Positions 27,378 through 36,754 are shown, counted from the first letter of the stretch. The stretch is DNA of 64,000 nucleotides from Methanoculleus marisnigri JR1 (GCF_000015825.1 NC_009051.1:2288695-2352694), one strand, 5' to 3'. Notes: generated by a model from the sequence alone, not told the origin. Made by a program: numbers and translations.

Positions 27378-28532
27378 ATGTATTCGCCAAAATACACCGG
27401 AATGTTCACGGCCGCAGTGCTCGCGGCCCTCGTTCTCGCCATGTTCGCCGCCGGGTGCACCGGCACCGGGACCGTCCAGGGCGGCACCGGCGAGACCGTC
27501 ACGGTCACCGACGGGTTCGGCCGGACCGTCGCCGTCCCGTCGCCCCCGGAGAGCGTCGTCTGCTCGGGCTCCGGATGCCTCCGCTACCTCGTCTACCTCC
27601 AGAGCCAGGACCTCGCCGTCGGCGTCGACGACATCGAGAAAGAAGAGCGGACGATCGAAGGCCGTCCCTACTCCCTCGCCTACGGATCACAGTTCAAAGA
27701 TCTCCCCCTGATCGGTGAGTTCCGGGGCAAGGACGACCCCGAGAAGATCCTCGGGATAGGCCCGCAAGTCGTTTTCAAGACCGGCTCCACCGGAACGGCA
27801 TACGCGACCAGTGCCGGTGATGCAGATAAACTCCAGGAGAGAACCGGCATCCCCGTCGTGGCGTTCCCCTACGGCTCGCTCCGGAACGACGCCGAAAAGG
27901 CTGAGATGTACACCGGACTCCGCACGATGGGCGGGGTTCTCGATAAGCAGGACCGCGCCGAAGAGGTGATCGCCTACATCGAGGCGACGATCGCCGACCT
28001 CAAAGCCCGGACCGCCGACATCCCCGAGGCGGAACGGAAGACAGCCTACATCGGCGGCGTCTCCTCGGCGGGCGCTCACGGCATTATCTCCACAGAACCC
28101 GCCTACCCACCATTCCACTGGGTCAACGCAAAGAACGCCGCGGCCGGACTCGGCACCGCCCACGCCGACGTCGCGAAAGAGGCCCTCGTCGACTGGAACC
28201 CCGGGTACATCTTCGTCGATGTCGGCACCATCCAGATGGAGAGCGACGGGGCGATCGGGGAACTGAAGAGCGACCCTGCACTCCAGGGGCTCTCCGCCGC
28301 GAAGGAAGGCCGGGTCTACGGCGTCCTCCCGTACAACTTCTACAGCACGAACTACGAGACCGTGCTCGCCGACGCCTACTTCATCGGCAGGACCCTCTAC
28401 CCCGAGCGGTTCGCCGACATCGACCCCGAGGAGAAGGCAGACGAGATTTACACCTTCTTCATCGGGAAGCCGGTCTTTTCCGACCTGAACAGCCAGTACA
28501 GGGACCTCGGATTCGCGGAAATCCCGTTGTAA
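27378..28532 (+). CDS. ABC-type metal/cobalamin substrate-binding lipoprotein 1
   Basis: 384 residues. Lipoprotein signal: TAAVLAALVLAMFAAGC with cysteine at about residue 25. The mature protein is a FepB/BtuF-type binding protein (VTVTDGFGRTVAVPSPPESV, SQDLAVGVDD, DPEKILGIGPQVVF). It is 384 residues, exactly as its downstream twin at 28799, with long nearly identical DNA stretches, so it is a recent tandem duplication. It delivers a chelated metal or corrinoid to the FecCD-type permease encoded downstream. Confidence 0.88.
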   Translation: MYSPKYTGMFTAAVLAALVLAMFAAGCTGTGTVQGGTGETVTVTDGFGRTVAVPSPPESVVCSGSGCLRYLVYLQSQDLAVGVDDIEKEERTIEGRPYSLAYGSQFKDLPLIGEFRGKDDPEKILGIGPQVVFKTGSTGTAYATSAGDADKLQERTGIPVVAFPYGSLRNDAEKAEMYTGLRTMGGVLDKQDRAEEVIAYIEATIADLKARTADIPEAERKTAYIGGVSSAGAHGIISTEPAYPPFHWVNAKNAAAGLGTAHADVAKEALVDWNPGYIFVDVGTIQMESDGAIGELKSDPALQGLSAAKEGRVYGVLPYNFYSTNYETVLADAYFIGRTLYPERFADIDPEEKADEIYTFFIGKPVFSDLNSQYRDLGFAEIPL

Positions 28533-28798
28533 CCCGGGACAGGGGCGCGGAAGTGGAAGAGAATCATGCGTGCAGCAGGTAGGACCCCACTTCTTCTCCC
28601 TTCCCGGCCGATGTAGCCCGGGCATGGGCTCCTTCTCTCACGCTCCGGGCATGCGAACGGGAGGGTCTGCCGAACCCGGGGGCGTTGCACCGGTTCGGCC
28701 GATTATCAGCGCAGGTATTACGAATCAGAATTGAGTCATACCCGATAGGTGACGATTCGATAACTATAATACACAATGTTACTACTACTGATATTAGT
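28533..28798 (+). other. Spacer with separate promoter for binding protein 2
   Basis: No gene. TAACTATAATAC at about 28771-28782 is a TATA-like element before the ATG at 28799, so the second copy can be expressed independently of the first. Confidence 0.45.
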
Positions 28799-29953
28799 AT
28801 GCCACCGTTCCGATATAGAGGAGCCCTCGCGGCTGCGGTGCTCGCGGCCCTCGTTCTTGCCATGCTCGCCGCCGGATGCACCGGCACCGGGACCGTCCAG
28901 GGCGGCACCGGCGAGACCGTCACGATCACCGACGGGTTCGGCCGGTCGGTCGCCGTCCCGTCGCCGCCGGAAAGCGTCGTCTGCTCGGGTTCCGGATGCC
29001 TCCGCTACCTCGTCTACCTGCAGAGCCAGGACCTCGCCGTAGGTGTCGACGACCAGGAGAAGAAAGATCAGGTGATGGAAGGCCGTCCTTACGCCCTCGC
29101 TTACGGGTCACAGTTCAAAGACCTCCCCCTGATCGGTGAGTTCCGGGGCAAGGACGACCCCGAGAAGATCCTCGGGATAGGCCCACAGGTCATCTTCAAG
29201 ACCGGTTCCACCGGAACGGCGTACAGCACCAGCGGCCCCGAGGCCGACAAGCTTCAGGAAAAGACCGGCATCCCGGTCGTGGCGTTCCCCTACGGCTCGC
29301 TCCGGAGCGACGCCGAAAAAGCCGAGATGTATGCCGGACTCCGCACGATGGGCGGGGTTCTCGATAAGCAGGACCGCGCCGAAGAGGTGATCGCCTACAT
29401 CGAGGCGACGATCGCCGACCTCGAGAGCAGAACCGCCGACATCCCCGAGGTGGAACGGAAGACAGCCTACATCGGCGGCGTCTCCTCGGCGGGCGCCCAC
29501 GGCATTATCTCCACAGAACCCGCCTACCCACCATTCCACTGGGTCAACGCAAAGAACGCCGCGGCCGGACTCGGCACCGCCCACGCCGACGTCGCGAAAG
29601 AGGCCCTCGTCGACTGGGATCCGGAGTACATCTTCATCGACCTCGGCACCATCCAGATGGAGAGCGACGGCGCGATCGGCGAACTGAAGAACGACCCCGC
29701 GCTCCGGGGGCTCTCCGCCGCGAAGGAAGGCCGGGTCTACGGTGTTCTCCCGTACAACTTCTACAGCGTGAACTACGAGACCATCCTTGCCGACGCCTAC
29801 TTCATCGGCAAGACCCTCTACCCCGACCGGTTCGCCGACATCGACCCCGAGGAGAAGGCGGACGAGATCCACACCTTCTTCATCGGAAAACCGGTCTTCG
29901 ACGATCACAACAACGAGTACCGGAACCTTGGGTTTAGGGAGATCCCGCTCTGA
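28799..29953 (+). CDS. ABC-type metal/cobalamin substrate-binding lipoprotein 2
   Basis: 384 residues from the ATG at 28799; this start gives the same length and signal peptide (AAAVLAALVLAMLAAGC) as copy 1, whereas the frame open further upstream does not. Differences from copy 1 cluster in a few places (VGVDDQEKKDQVMEGRPYAL versus VGVDDIEKEERTIEGRPYSL), the rest is nearly identical. It is followed after 30 bases by the permease, so it is probably the main partner of this transporter. Confidence 0.88.
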   Translation: MPPFRYRGALAAAVLAALVLAMLAAGCTGTGTVQGGTGETVTITDGFGRSVAVPSPPESVVCSGSGCLRYLVYLQSQDLAVGVDDQEKKDQVMEGRPYALAYGSQFKDLPLIGEFRGKDDPEKILGIGPQVIFKTGSTGTAYSTSGPEADKLQEKTGIPVVAFPYGSLRSDAEKAEMYAGLRTMGGVLDKQDRAEEVIAYIEATIADLESRTADIPEVERKTAYIGGVSSAGAHGIISTEPAYPPFHWVNAKNAAAGLGTAHADVAKEALVDWDPEYIFIDLGTIQMESDGAIGELKNDPALRGLSAAKEGRVYGVLPYNFYSVNYETILADAYFIGKTLYPDRFADIDPEEKADEIHTFFIGKPVFDDHNNEYRNLGFREIPL

Positions 29954-29983
29954 TGCCGGGCTCGATCAGGAGGATATGACGAG

Positions 29984-31096
29984 ATGCACTTTGCAGACGG
30001 GGCCATCCCCGCCGACTACATGGGCTACGTGCGCCGAAAGCACCTCTGGATACTCGGTGGAGTGGTCCTCCTCTTCCTCCTCCTGATCGTATCCATATCG
30101 GTCGGCGCGGTGAGCATCCCCCCGTACGAGGTTTTTCTCTCTATCGTGAACGGTATCGTCGACCGGATACACCTTCTTCTCAATCCCGGCACCGTCCTCA
30201 ACCCCACCAGCACCGACCGGATCGTCTGGAACATCCGCCTCCCGCAGGCGCTTGCCGCGATCGTCGCCGGGGTGGGGCTCTCGGTGGCCGGGGTCGCCAT
30301 GCAGTCGATCCTTCGTAACCCGCTCGGATCGCCGTTCACGCTCGGCATCTCGAACGCCGGCGCCTTCGGGGCGGCCGTCTCGGTCATCGTCCTCGGCACC
30401 GGGCAGATGCACTCCTCAGTCGCCGACGCCGTCACCATAAACAACCCCTACGTGACGACGCTGATGGCGTTCATCTTCTGCCTCCTTGCGACAGCCGTGA
30501 TCCTGCTCATCTCCCGGCTACGCGGGGCGTCTCCCGAGGTGATGGTGCTCGCCGGCGTCGCCCTCTCTTCGCTCTTCACGGCGGGGACGATGTTTCTCCA
30601 GTACTTCGCCGACGACACCCAGCTCGCCGCCGTCGTCTTCTGGACGTTCGGCGACGTCGGCCGGGCCAGCTGGCAGGAACTCGGGATCATGGCCTTCGTG
30701 ACCATAGCGGCCTCGCTCTACTTCATCGCGAACCGCTGGAACTACAACGCGATCGACGCCGGCGACGAGACCGCGAAGGGCCTCGGCGTCAGCGTCGAGG
30801 CAGTCCGGGATATCGGGATGGTCGTCGCGGCGCTCGTATCCGCCGTGATCGTCTCGTTCCTCGGGGTCATCGGCTTCGTGGGGCTCGTCTGCCCGCATAT
30901 GGTGAGGAGGCTCATCGGCGACGACCAGCGCTTCCTGATCCCGGGCTCCTGCGTGATGGGCGGAATCCTCCTTCTCGCCTCGGACACGGTCGCCCGGGTC
31001 ATCGTGGCTCCCTACATCCTCCCGGTTGCCGTGCTCACGGCATTTTTAGGCGCACCGGTCTTCATCTACCTGCTGCTTAGGGGGTACCGGCGATGA
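29984..31096 (+). CDS. FecCD-family ABC transporter permease
   Basis: 370 residues, about ten membrane helices. Family signatures: RLPQALAAIVAGVGLSVAGV and SILRNPLGSPFTLGISNAGA near residues 85-125, then FLGVIGFVGLVCPHMVRRL with the conserved GLVCPH motif. The ribosome site AGGAGGATATG precedes the ATG. Its stop overlaps the ATPase start. With the BtuF/FepB-like proteins it forms an importer for iron chelates, cobalamin or another metal complex. Confidence 0.93.
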   Translation: MHFADGAIPADYMGYVRRKHLWILGGVVLLFLLLIVSISVGAVSIPPYEVFLSIVNGIVDRIHLLLNPGTVLNPTSTDRIVWNIRLPQALAAIVAGVGLSVAGVAMQSILRNPLGSPFTLGISNAGAFGAAVSVIVLGTGQMHSSVADAVTINNPYVTTLMAFIFCLLATAVILLISRLRGASPEVMVLAGVALSSLFTAGTMFLQYFADDTQLAAVVFWTFGDVGRASWQELGIMAFVTIAASLYFIANRWNYNAIDAGDETAKGLGVSVEAVRDIGMVVAALVSAVIVSFLGVIGFVGLVCPHMVRRLIGDDQRFLIPGSCVMGGILLLASDTVARVIVAPYILPVAVLTAFLGAPVFIYLLLRGYRR

Positions 31097-31860
31097 TCCT
31101 CGACGTCGACGGCGTGGCGTTCAATTACCGGAGCGCTTCGGTCATCCGGGATATCACGTTCGACCTTCGACCGCACCAGACTCTCGCGATCCTGGGGCCG
31201 AACGGTGTCGGGAAGACGACGCTCTTGAAGTGCATGAACACCATCCTGCGGCCGAAGGCCGGGTCCGTCCTCATCGAGGGGGCCGACCTCCTCACCGCGG
31301 ACAGGATGGAGATCGCACGGAAGGTCGGCTACGTCCCGCAACGGTGCGAGGCGGCCCGGTTGACCGTCTTCGACGCCGTCCTCCTCGGCCGCCGGCCGCA
31401 TATCGGGTGGGACGTGACGGACAAGGACATACGGATCGTCGAGGCAGCAGTCCGGATGCTCCACCTCGAGGACCTGAAGCTGCGCTACATCGACGAGATG
31501 AGCGGCGGGGAGCTCCAGAAGGTGAGCATCGCGAGAGCGCTTGTGCAGGAGCCCCGGGTGCTCCTCCTCGACGAACCGACGAGCAGCCTCGACCTCAAGA
31601 ACCAGCTCGAGATCCTCGGGATCGTCCGGCACGTGACGACGGAGCACGACGTCGCCGCGGTGATGACGATGCACGACCTGAACATGGCGCTTCGCTACGC
31701 CGACCGGTTCATTCTCTTAAAGGACGGCATCATCCATGCCGCGGGGGGCCCCGACGTGGTGACGCCGGAGATCATCGAGGCGGTTTACGGCGTCCCCGTG
31801 ACGGTCGAGCGGTACAACGGATACCGCTTCGTCGTGCCCCTGGAACCGGAGAGCGCCTGA
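31093..31860 (+). CDS. ABC transporter ATPase, FecE/BtuD-type
   Basis: 255 residues. Walker A GPNGVGKTTLL, signature MSGGELQKVSIARAL, Walker B VLLLDEPTSSLD, and H-loop MTMHDLN are all intact. It starts inside the permease stop (GATGA). Energises the importer encoded by the three upstream genes. Confidence 0.94.
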   Translation: MILDVDGVAFNYRSASVIRDITFDLRPHQTLAILGPNGVGKTTLLKCMNTILRPKAGSVLIEGADLLTADRMEIARKVGYVPQRCEAARLTVFDAVLLGRRPHIGWDVTDKDIRIVEAAVRMLHLEDLKLRYIDEMSGGELQKVSIARALVQEPRVLLLDEPTSSLDLKNQLEILGIVRHVTTEHDVAAVMTMHDLNMALRYADRFILLKDGIIHAAGGPDVVTPEIIEAVYGVPVTVERYNGYRFVVPLEPESA

Positions 31861-31918
31861 GAGCCCGGGCCCAGTAACGTATAAGCCCCCCGTCGCCGAT
31901 ATGCCCGGCCGGGGGCAT

Positions 31919-32251
31919 ATGGTGCTCGAGACGTTCGTCGGGATCACCGCGACGGTCCTTGGGATATTCGGGGCGCTCTTCATCGTCTACGGAGCAGCGA
32001 TCGCGATCGTCGAACTCCTGATGCGGGAGATGCGCATCAGAGCGATCAGTTACCGCGACATCCGGTGGGTCTTCACCACGCGCATCCTGATCGGTCTCGA
32101 GTTCTTCGTTGCCGCCGACGTCATCAAGACGATCCTCGAACCGACGCCCCAGGACCTGGCCATCCTCGGGGCGCTCGTCGCGATCAGGACGGTCGTGAGT
32201 TACTTCCTCGGGAAGGAGGTGAGCGAACTCCCGGAGGAGAGAAAATTGTAG
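31919..32251 (+). CDS. DUF1622 membrane protein
   Basis: 110 residues from the ATG at 31919 (an in-frame ATG at 31901 is possible). Three hydrophobic stretches: TATVLGIFGALFIVYGAAIA, LIGLEFFVAADVIKTIL, and LAILGALVAIRTVVSYFLG. These match the DUF1622 family, which has no assigned function. A TATA-like CGTATAAG at about 31878 suggests its own promoter, so it need not belong to the transporter operon. Confidence 0.75.
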   Translation: MVLETFVGITATVLGIFGALFIVYGAAIAIVELLMREMRIRAISYRDIRWVFTTRILIGLEFFVAADVIKTILEPTPQDLAILGALVAIRTVVSYFLGKEVSELPEERKL

Positions 32252-32276
32252 CGATGAGCGGGACAGGTTCTTTCGA

Positions 32277-32708
32277 TCACGCGCTCTTTTGGTTCGAAAA
32301 CGCCTTCAGGTGCTCGTGCGCCCCCTCGACGACTCTTCTTGAGTTCGCGAAGGTGATCGTCTGCAGCGCCTCGTCGTAGGGGAGCCACCGGTAGTCGATG
32401 TGCTCGTCCGAGATCGTCACCTCCTCCACCGGGGTCTCGATGAGGTAGTAGACAACCTCCTTGTAGACCGTATGCGCCCGACGCTGGAAGAAGTAGTGAA
32501 CCTCCTCGCGGAACCCTGGAACGAACTCTGCGCGGGTGATCCCGGTCTCCTCCTCGAGTTCGCGAAGCACCGTCTCCTCCTCGCTCTCGCCACGTATGCC
32601 GTGCCCCTTCACCAGATCCCAGTGGCCAGCCCCGTACTGCAGGATGAGGTACTGGAGATCCGCATCCCGTCGGACGACGACTGCCCCGCATGAACGCTCT
32701 TTTACCAT
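32277..32708 (-). CDS. Nudix hydrolase (Ap4A-type)
   Basis: 143 residues. The Nudix box is complete (GHGIRGESEEETVLRELEEE and following TGI). SCGAVVVRRDADLQYLILQY with WDLVKGHG resembles diadenosine tetraphosphatases, which clear alarmone-like dinucleotides. It lies 7 bases downstream of the uracil-DNA glycosylase and is probably its operon partner in nucleotide or DNA maintenance. Confidence 0.88.
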   Translation of the reverse strand: MVKERSCGAVVVRRDADLQYLILQYGAGHWDLVKGHGIRGESEEETVLRELEEETGITRAEFVPGFREEVHYFFQRRAHTVYKEVVYYLIETPVEEVTISDEHIDYRWLPYDEALQTITFANSRRVVEGAHEHLKAFSNQKSA

Positions 32709-32715
32709 GATTCCT

Positions 32716-33333
32716 TCAATCCTGTGTCGTGAAGTCTCCGGCCTCCGCGAGTTCGCGCCCGATGATCAGGAAATCCTCTTCCAGGGACTCCCGGTATCGG
32801 GGGTTGTAGAGCGCGGCGGCAGGGTGGAGGGTGGGGATGAGGCGGACCGGATGGCCGAAGAGGAGGCCGGGGTAGACCGTCCCCCGGATCTCCGTGATCC
32901 GGTCGAACTCGACCGGCAGGAAGGAGAGGATATACCTGCTCGAGTGCCGGCCGAGCATCACGATCACCTTCGGCCCGATGATCCGGATCTGCTCCTCGAG
33001 GTACGGGGTGCAGGCCCGGATCTCCTCTTCACCGGGGTCGCGGTTCCCGGGCGGCCGGTGCTTGACGATGTTCGCGATGAAGACGTCGTCGCGCGATAAG
33101 CCGATACCCGATAGGAGGCCTTCGAGGAGTTTTCCCGCCCGACCGACAAACGGCCTCCCGGTGAGGTCTTCCTGTTTCCCCGGCGCTTCGCCGATGAGCA
33201 TGAGGTCGGCCCGGGGGTTCCCTTCTCCCGGGACTGCATGGTGAGTGTTCTCCCAGAGGAGGCATTTCCGGCATTCGCCGATGACGGCGGCAAGTTCCTC
33301 TATCGCCGCCTCTCCCCCCGCATCCTGTACCAT
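32716..33333 (-). CDS. Uracil-DNA glycosylase, family 4 type
   Basis: 205 residues from the ATG at 33333; a longer frame to 33375 runs into the promoter-like TTATACGAG. Motif A is LIGEAPGKQED, motif B is LIPTLHPAAALYNP, and cysteines CRKC with later ACTPYLE are candidate ligands of the [4Fe-4S] cluster found in this family. Removes uracil from deaminated DNA. Co-directional with the Nudix gene. Confidence 0.9.
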   Translation of the reverse strand: MVQDAGGEAAIEELAAVIGECRKCLLWENTHHAVPGEGNPRADLMLIGEAPGKQEDLTGRPFVGRAGKLLEGLLSGIGLSRDDVFIANIVKHRPPGNRDPGEEEIRACTPYLEEQIRIIGPKVIVMLGRHSSRYILSFLPVEFDRITEIRGTVYPGLLFGHPVRLIPTLHPAAALYNPRYRESLEEDFLIIGRELAEAGDFTTQD

Positions 33334-33536
33334 GCCCACACTATTGAGGATAACTCGTATAACCTTCTTATGCATTGTGTTTTGGCGCCGGGAATTGTCT
33401 TACCCCGGCCCGGAATCGGTCCGAGAGGGGGAGAGGAGCGGTGCCGGCCGTTCGGCTACGGATCTCACCAGACGGCGCGGCACTGTTTTCGTGCTTATAG
33501 AGGCCGGTCTTCGGGGGGGTGGTCCGGCACGGGTCT

Positions 33537-33590
33537 GACGTGTAGATGATTGTCACAGAAAAGGGATATAGAAGAACGTTGAGCTCTCCA
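33537..33590 (+). promoter_or_regulatory. Promoter box, copy 1 (shared with 34523)
   Basis: This stretch aligns without gaps to 34523-34576. Shared words include ACGTGTAGA, ACAGAAA, TATAGA and GAG. The TATA element GGATATAGAAG sits inside. It drives the membrane-anchored protein at 33670; the other copy precedes the lipoprotein family, so both are probably controlled together. Bases 33376-33536 hold no gene. Confidence 0.55.
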
Positions 33591-33669
33591 GCGCGGGTAC
33601 CGGAACCGGCATCCTGCCCGACACGTGCAGGGATACCCACTCCCGGTTGGCGCCCCGAACGACGGACGG

Positions 33670-34368
33670 ATGATCTGCATGAGATTCCTTCAAAATGAGA
33701 GAACCAGCAGGGTCGCACTCGTTCTCCTCCTAATAGCCGTCGGTGCTTTCGGCGCCCTTTTGCTCCTCGATCTTCTCACGATCGGTCCCGGGCATCCTCC
33801 CCCCGGGGCCCTGCAAAAATGGTATATCCCCCGGCCCGGGTATGGGTATGCAGAGAACGGGTCGGTCGTCGTGAACAGAACAATCGATAGAGATGTCATT
33901 CTGATCGGGGACGTTGAAGAGGGGTGTCCGCCCCCGTTTCCGGATTGCTCCCCGTACTGCAGCCACGCCGTGTATCTCGACACCGGGTCGGGCGACCGGT
34001 ATCTGGTCGTCAACTGGTACTTCGACGATGACGCGGATCTCGCGCGGGCGGAAGGGAACCTCTGCAGTGACCTTCGGTCGTCCGGGAACGTCGCCTCCGC
34101 CGGGTTGATCCTCCCGGGAGAACCGGATAGATCGCCGGACGCACCGATCGTTAGCCCCATCACCGTGACGAAATACGAGAGCGAAACATCGTCCGGTTAC
34201 TTCGGCGTCGTTGAAAAGCCGCTATCCCCGGAACACGACGATTACTTCATCGTTTACTACGGGGTCTATGGGCCGGCCGTTCTCCCCGATCACGCCGCTG
34301 CACTGGAAGGGCTTATGCTCCGGAGTTCCTCGCTCCGGGGCGCAAGATCGCTCGCGTCCTGTACGTGA
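33670..34368 (+). CDS. Membrane-anchored secreted protein of unknown function
   Basis: 232 residues from the ATG at 33670 (33625 and 33679 are alternatives). One N-terminal membrane segment (VALVLLLIAVGAFGALLLLD) then a soluble outer domain with GCPPPFPDCSPYC cysteines and WYFDDDADLARAEGNLC. No domain recognised. Shares its promoter layout with the lipoprotein family that follows, which suggests a common surface-related response. Confidence 0.6.
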   Translation: MICMRFLQNERTSRVALVLLLIAVGAFGALLLLDLLTIGPGHPPPGALQKWYIPRPGYGYAENGSVVVNRTIDRDVILIGDVEEGCPPPFPDCSPYCSHAVYLDTGSGDRYLVVNWYFDDDADLARAEGNLCSDLRSSGNVASAGLILPGEPDRSPDAPIVSPITVTKYESETSSGYFGVVEKPLSPEHDDYFIVYYGVYGPAVLPDHAAALEGLMLRSSSLRGARSLASCT

Positions 34369-34688
34369 GCGGCAGGGATGTGATCGGGCACGGCACAACC
34401 AGGCCGGAGAGCCGTCATACAGGCCTGGGACGATCCGGAACTGTGAAACATTACCATGCTGCGCGATCCCGACTAGCAGCCTGTTACGGTAGATTTCAGG
34501 TAAGGATTCTACCCGGCAGTCTCAACGTGTAGACGCGTGAGACAGAAATCGTTTATAGAGGGACGCCGAGTCTCAATCATGACGTACAGCCTCCGACAGC
34601 CGTCCCTGCCCGGATCGGGTACCACCGGCAGGCGGAGACCGGCCAGAACCCCTCACGGGCACGACTCCATACCCGCGGAGAGAGCCGG
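34369..34688 (+). other. Intergenic region before the lipoprotein family
   Basis: No gene recognised. The only clear element is the promoter box at 34523-34576 with TATA element CGTTTATAGAG, identical in layout to 33537-33590. Confidence 0.5.
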
Positions 34689-35333
34689 ATGAGACAGAAC
34701 CCCGTTCTCCTTGTTGCGCTGCTGCTCCTGGCATTCGGGGCCGGGTGCACCAGCACACCGGAAAACGCCACCCCCGCACAGGTCCTCCACTACGAGCAGG
34801 GAAACACCTCGATCCCCATCAACGTCTCCGAGATCCCGGTGAGAACGTTCGATGTCAACGCAACAGAGGTGATCGGGATCGTCCTCGCCGACCAGCGGGC
34901 CGGGATCCTGCTTGAGGGCGGCTGGAAGATCGCTTCGATCCGGGCGGGCTTTGAGGAGGAGGACCCGAACAGGGAGCACATCGACGCAGAGTTCAGGAAC
35001 GATGAACTTTCGCTGTCGTTCTTCATCGAAGTGGACGAACGGGAGGAACGTGCCACGAGGGGGCGCTGTAGCCCCATAGTCTGGGGGGGACGCCCATGGC
35101 CCGATTCCAAAGAACCGCGGCCTGAAGACTACTACCAAAACTACTACCTTCCGAAAACGGACCAGTTCGCCGTCATCGATTGTCAGAACGAGCGGATCGT
35201 GATGGTCTATAACAAAACGACGATCTTCTACCTCTACCCGTCATACGGGGATGCGAATGTATGGGATCCTGATCGAAGCGAAACCGGCGCACCTCAACCA
35301 TCGTCATACGGGCAGAACGGCATAAATGCGTAG
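34689..35333 (+). CDS. Tandem lipoprotein family, member 1
   Basis: 214 residues. Signal peptide MRQNPVLLVALLLLAFGAGC ends in a lipobox with the cysteine at 20. The mature part has the family core: VLHYEQGNTSIPINVSEIPV, NATEVIGIVLADQRAGILLE, EGGWKIASIRAGF, SLSFFIEVDE and TIFYLYPSYG. Unknown family, predicted to sit on the outer face of the membrane. It has an extra 22-residue tail. First of four intact tandem copies. Confidence 0.75.
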   Translation: MRQNPVLLVALLLLAFGAGCTSTPENATPAQVLHYEQGNTSIPINVSEIPVRTFDVNATEVIGIVLADQRAGILLEGGWKIASIRAGFEEEDPNREHIDAEFRNDELSLSFFIEVDEREERATRGRCSPIVWGGRPWPDSKEPRPEDYYQNYYLPKTDQFAVIDCQNERIVMVYNKTTIFYLYPSYGDANVWDPDRSETGAPQPSSYGQNGINA

Positions 35334-35385
35334 GAAAGCGCGATCAGAAGAACTGCGGATAAAATCACCGTAGGAGGAAAACAAG

Positions 35386-36078
35386 ATGGACAAAAATACA
35401 GGAAGGCGCCCCCTCTGCTCCGGGCTATGTTGCCGGCAGGCGCAAGCCATACCTCTCCTTTCCCTTGCGCTGCTGCTCCTGGCGTTCGGGGCGGGCTGCA
35501 TCGACTTCCCGGAGCAGAATGCAACGGGAAACGTCACACCCGCCCCGGTCCTCCACTACGAGCGGGGGGACGTCTTGATCCCGATCAACGTCTCCGAGAT
35601 TCCAGTGCGGGGATTCGACGCCAATGTCACGGAGGTTATCGAGATCCTCCTCGCCGACCCGCGGGCCGGGGCCCTGCTTGAGGGCGGGTGGAAGATAACT
35701 TCGGTTCGGACGAACTTTGAGGGGTTCTACTCGGTCGACCCGACCAGGACATATGTCGACGTAGAGTTCCGACGCGATGAACCGTCACCGTCGTTCTTCA
35801 TCGAAGTGGACGACCAGGAGGGGCACACGGGAAGAGGTTTCTGCAACGTCCCACGCTGGCGCGGGGGGCCGTTTGCAGGTCCACGTCCCGAGGACTACCA
35901 CAAAGACGAGGCGGTGAGAGATGGCACAAACTGGTGGTATGTTTACGATCACCACAACGACAGGGTGGCAATGGTCTATAATGGAACGACGATCATCTAC
36001 CTCTACCCATCGTACGGGACACAGTGGTACGAAACCGTAGGGAAAACAGGCGACACGCGCCATCTGGGGGCATTGTAA
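35386..36078 (+). CDS. Tandem lipoprotein family, member 2
   Basis: 230 residues with a longer N-terminus (MDKNTGRRPLCSGLCCRQAQ) before the signal core LLSLALLLLAFGAGC. The mature part carries the same family core as member 1 with PSPSFFIEVDD and TTIIYLYPSYG. A cysteine-containing segment GRGFCNVPRWRGGPF follows the core. Its stop overlaps the ATG of the remnant copy (TAATG). Confidence 0.75.
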   Translation: MDKNTGRRPLCSGLCCRQAQAIPLLSLALLLLAFGAGCIDFPEQNATGNVTPAPVLHYERGDVLIPINVSEIPVRGFDANVTEVIEILLADPRAGALLEGGWKITSVRTNFEGFYSVDPTRTYVDVEFRRDEPSPSFFIEVDDQEGHTGRGFCNVPRWRGGPFAGPRPEDYHKDEAVRDGTNWWYVYDHHNDRVAMVYNGTTIIYLYPSYGTQWYETVGKTGDTRHLGAL

Positions 36079-36170
36079 TGTTCCGGAATGGACAGAGGGG
36101 CGCGACAATCATCTATCTCTACCCCTCATACGGGAGAGAGTGGTATGAAAGCGTGGAGGCGTCAGGATGA
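36078..36170 (+). pseudogene. Remnant 3' end of a lost lipoprotein copy
   Basis: A 30-residue frame whose last 21 codons (ending IIYLYPSYGREWYESVEASG) are the C-terminus of this lipoprotein family, nearly identical to the end of member 3 (36690-36754). It starts within the stop of member 2 and ends within the start of member 3. The rest of that copy has been deleted, probably by recombination between tandem copies. Confidence 0.7.
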
Positions 36171-36754
36171 AGCGAATCTTCATTCTCTCCCTTGCGCTGC
36201 TGCTCCTGGCGTTCGGGGCCGGATGCATCGGCTCCCCGGAGATGAATGCAACGGAGAACGTCACCCCCGCCCCGGTCCTCCACTACGAGCAGGGGGATGT
36301 CTCGATCCCGATCAACACTTCCGAGATCCCGGTGAGAAGGTTTGATGTCAACGTCACGGAGGTGATCGAGATCGTTCTTGCCGACCAGCGGGCCGGGGCT
36401 CTGCTTGAGGGCGGGTGGAAGATCGCCTCGGTCCGGACAGGCTTTGATTACGACTTGAGGACGCATGTCGACGTAGAGTTCCGAAGCGACGAGCCGTCAC
36501 CGTCGTTCTTCATTGAAGTGGACGAACAGGAGGGGCAGACCGGCTGGGGACGCTGCAACGTCCCACGCTGGCTTGGGGGGCCGTTTGCAGGCCCCTATCC
36601 TGAAGACTACCACCAGAACCGGACATTCTACCACACCTATGTCTTCGATCACCACAACGATCGGGTGACGATGGTCTACAACGATACGACGATCTTCTAC
36701 CTCTACCCCTCATACGGGAGAGAGTGGTATGAAAGGGTGGAGGTGTCAGGATGA
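36167..36754 (+). CDS. Tandem lipoprotein family, member 3
   Basis: 195 residues. Lipobox signal RIFILSLALLLLAFGAGC, then VLHYEQGDVSIPINTSEIPV, PSPSFFIEVDEQEG, GRCNVPRWLGGPFAG and TTIFYLYPSYGREWYERVEV. Closest to member 2 in its middle part. Stop and start of member 4 overlap (ATGA). Predicted surface lipoprotein, unknown function. Confidence 0.75.
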   Translation: MKRIFILSLALLLLAFGAGCIGSPEMNATENVTPAPVLHYEQGDVSIPINTSEIPVRRFDVNVTEVIEIVLADQRAGALLEGGWKIASVRTGFDYDLRTHVDVEFRSDEPSPSFFIEVDEQEGQTGWGRCNVPRWLGGPFAGPYPEDYHQNRTFYHTYVFDHHNDRVTMVYNDTTIFYLYPSYGREWYERVEVSG

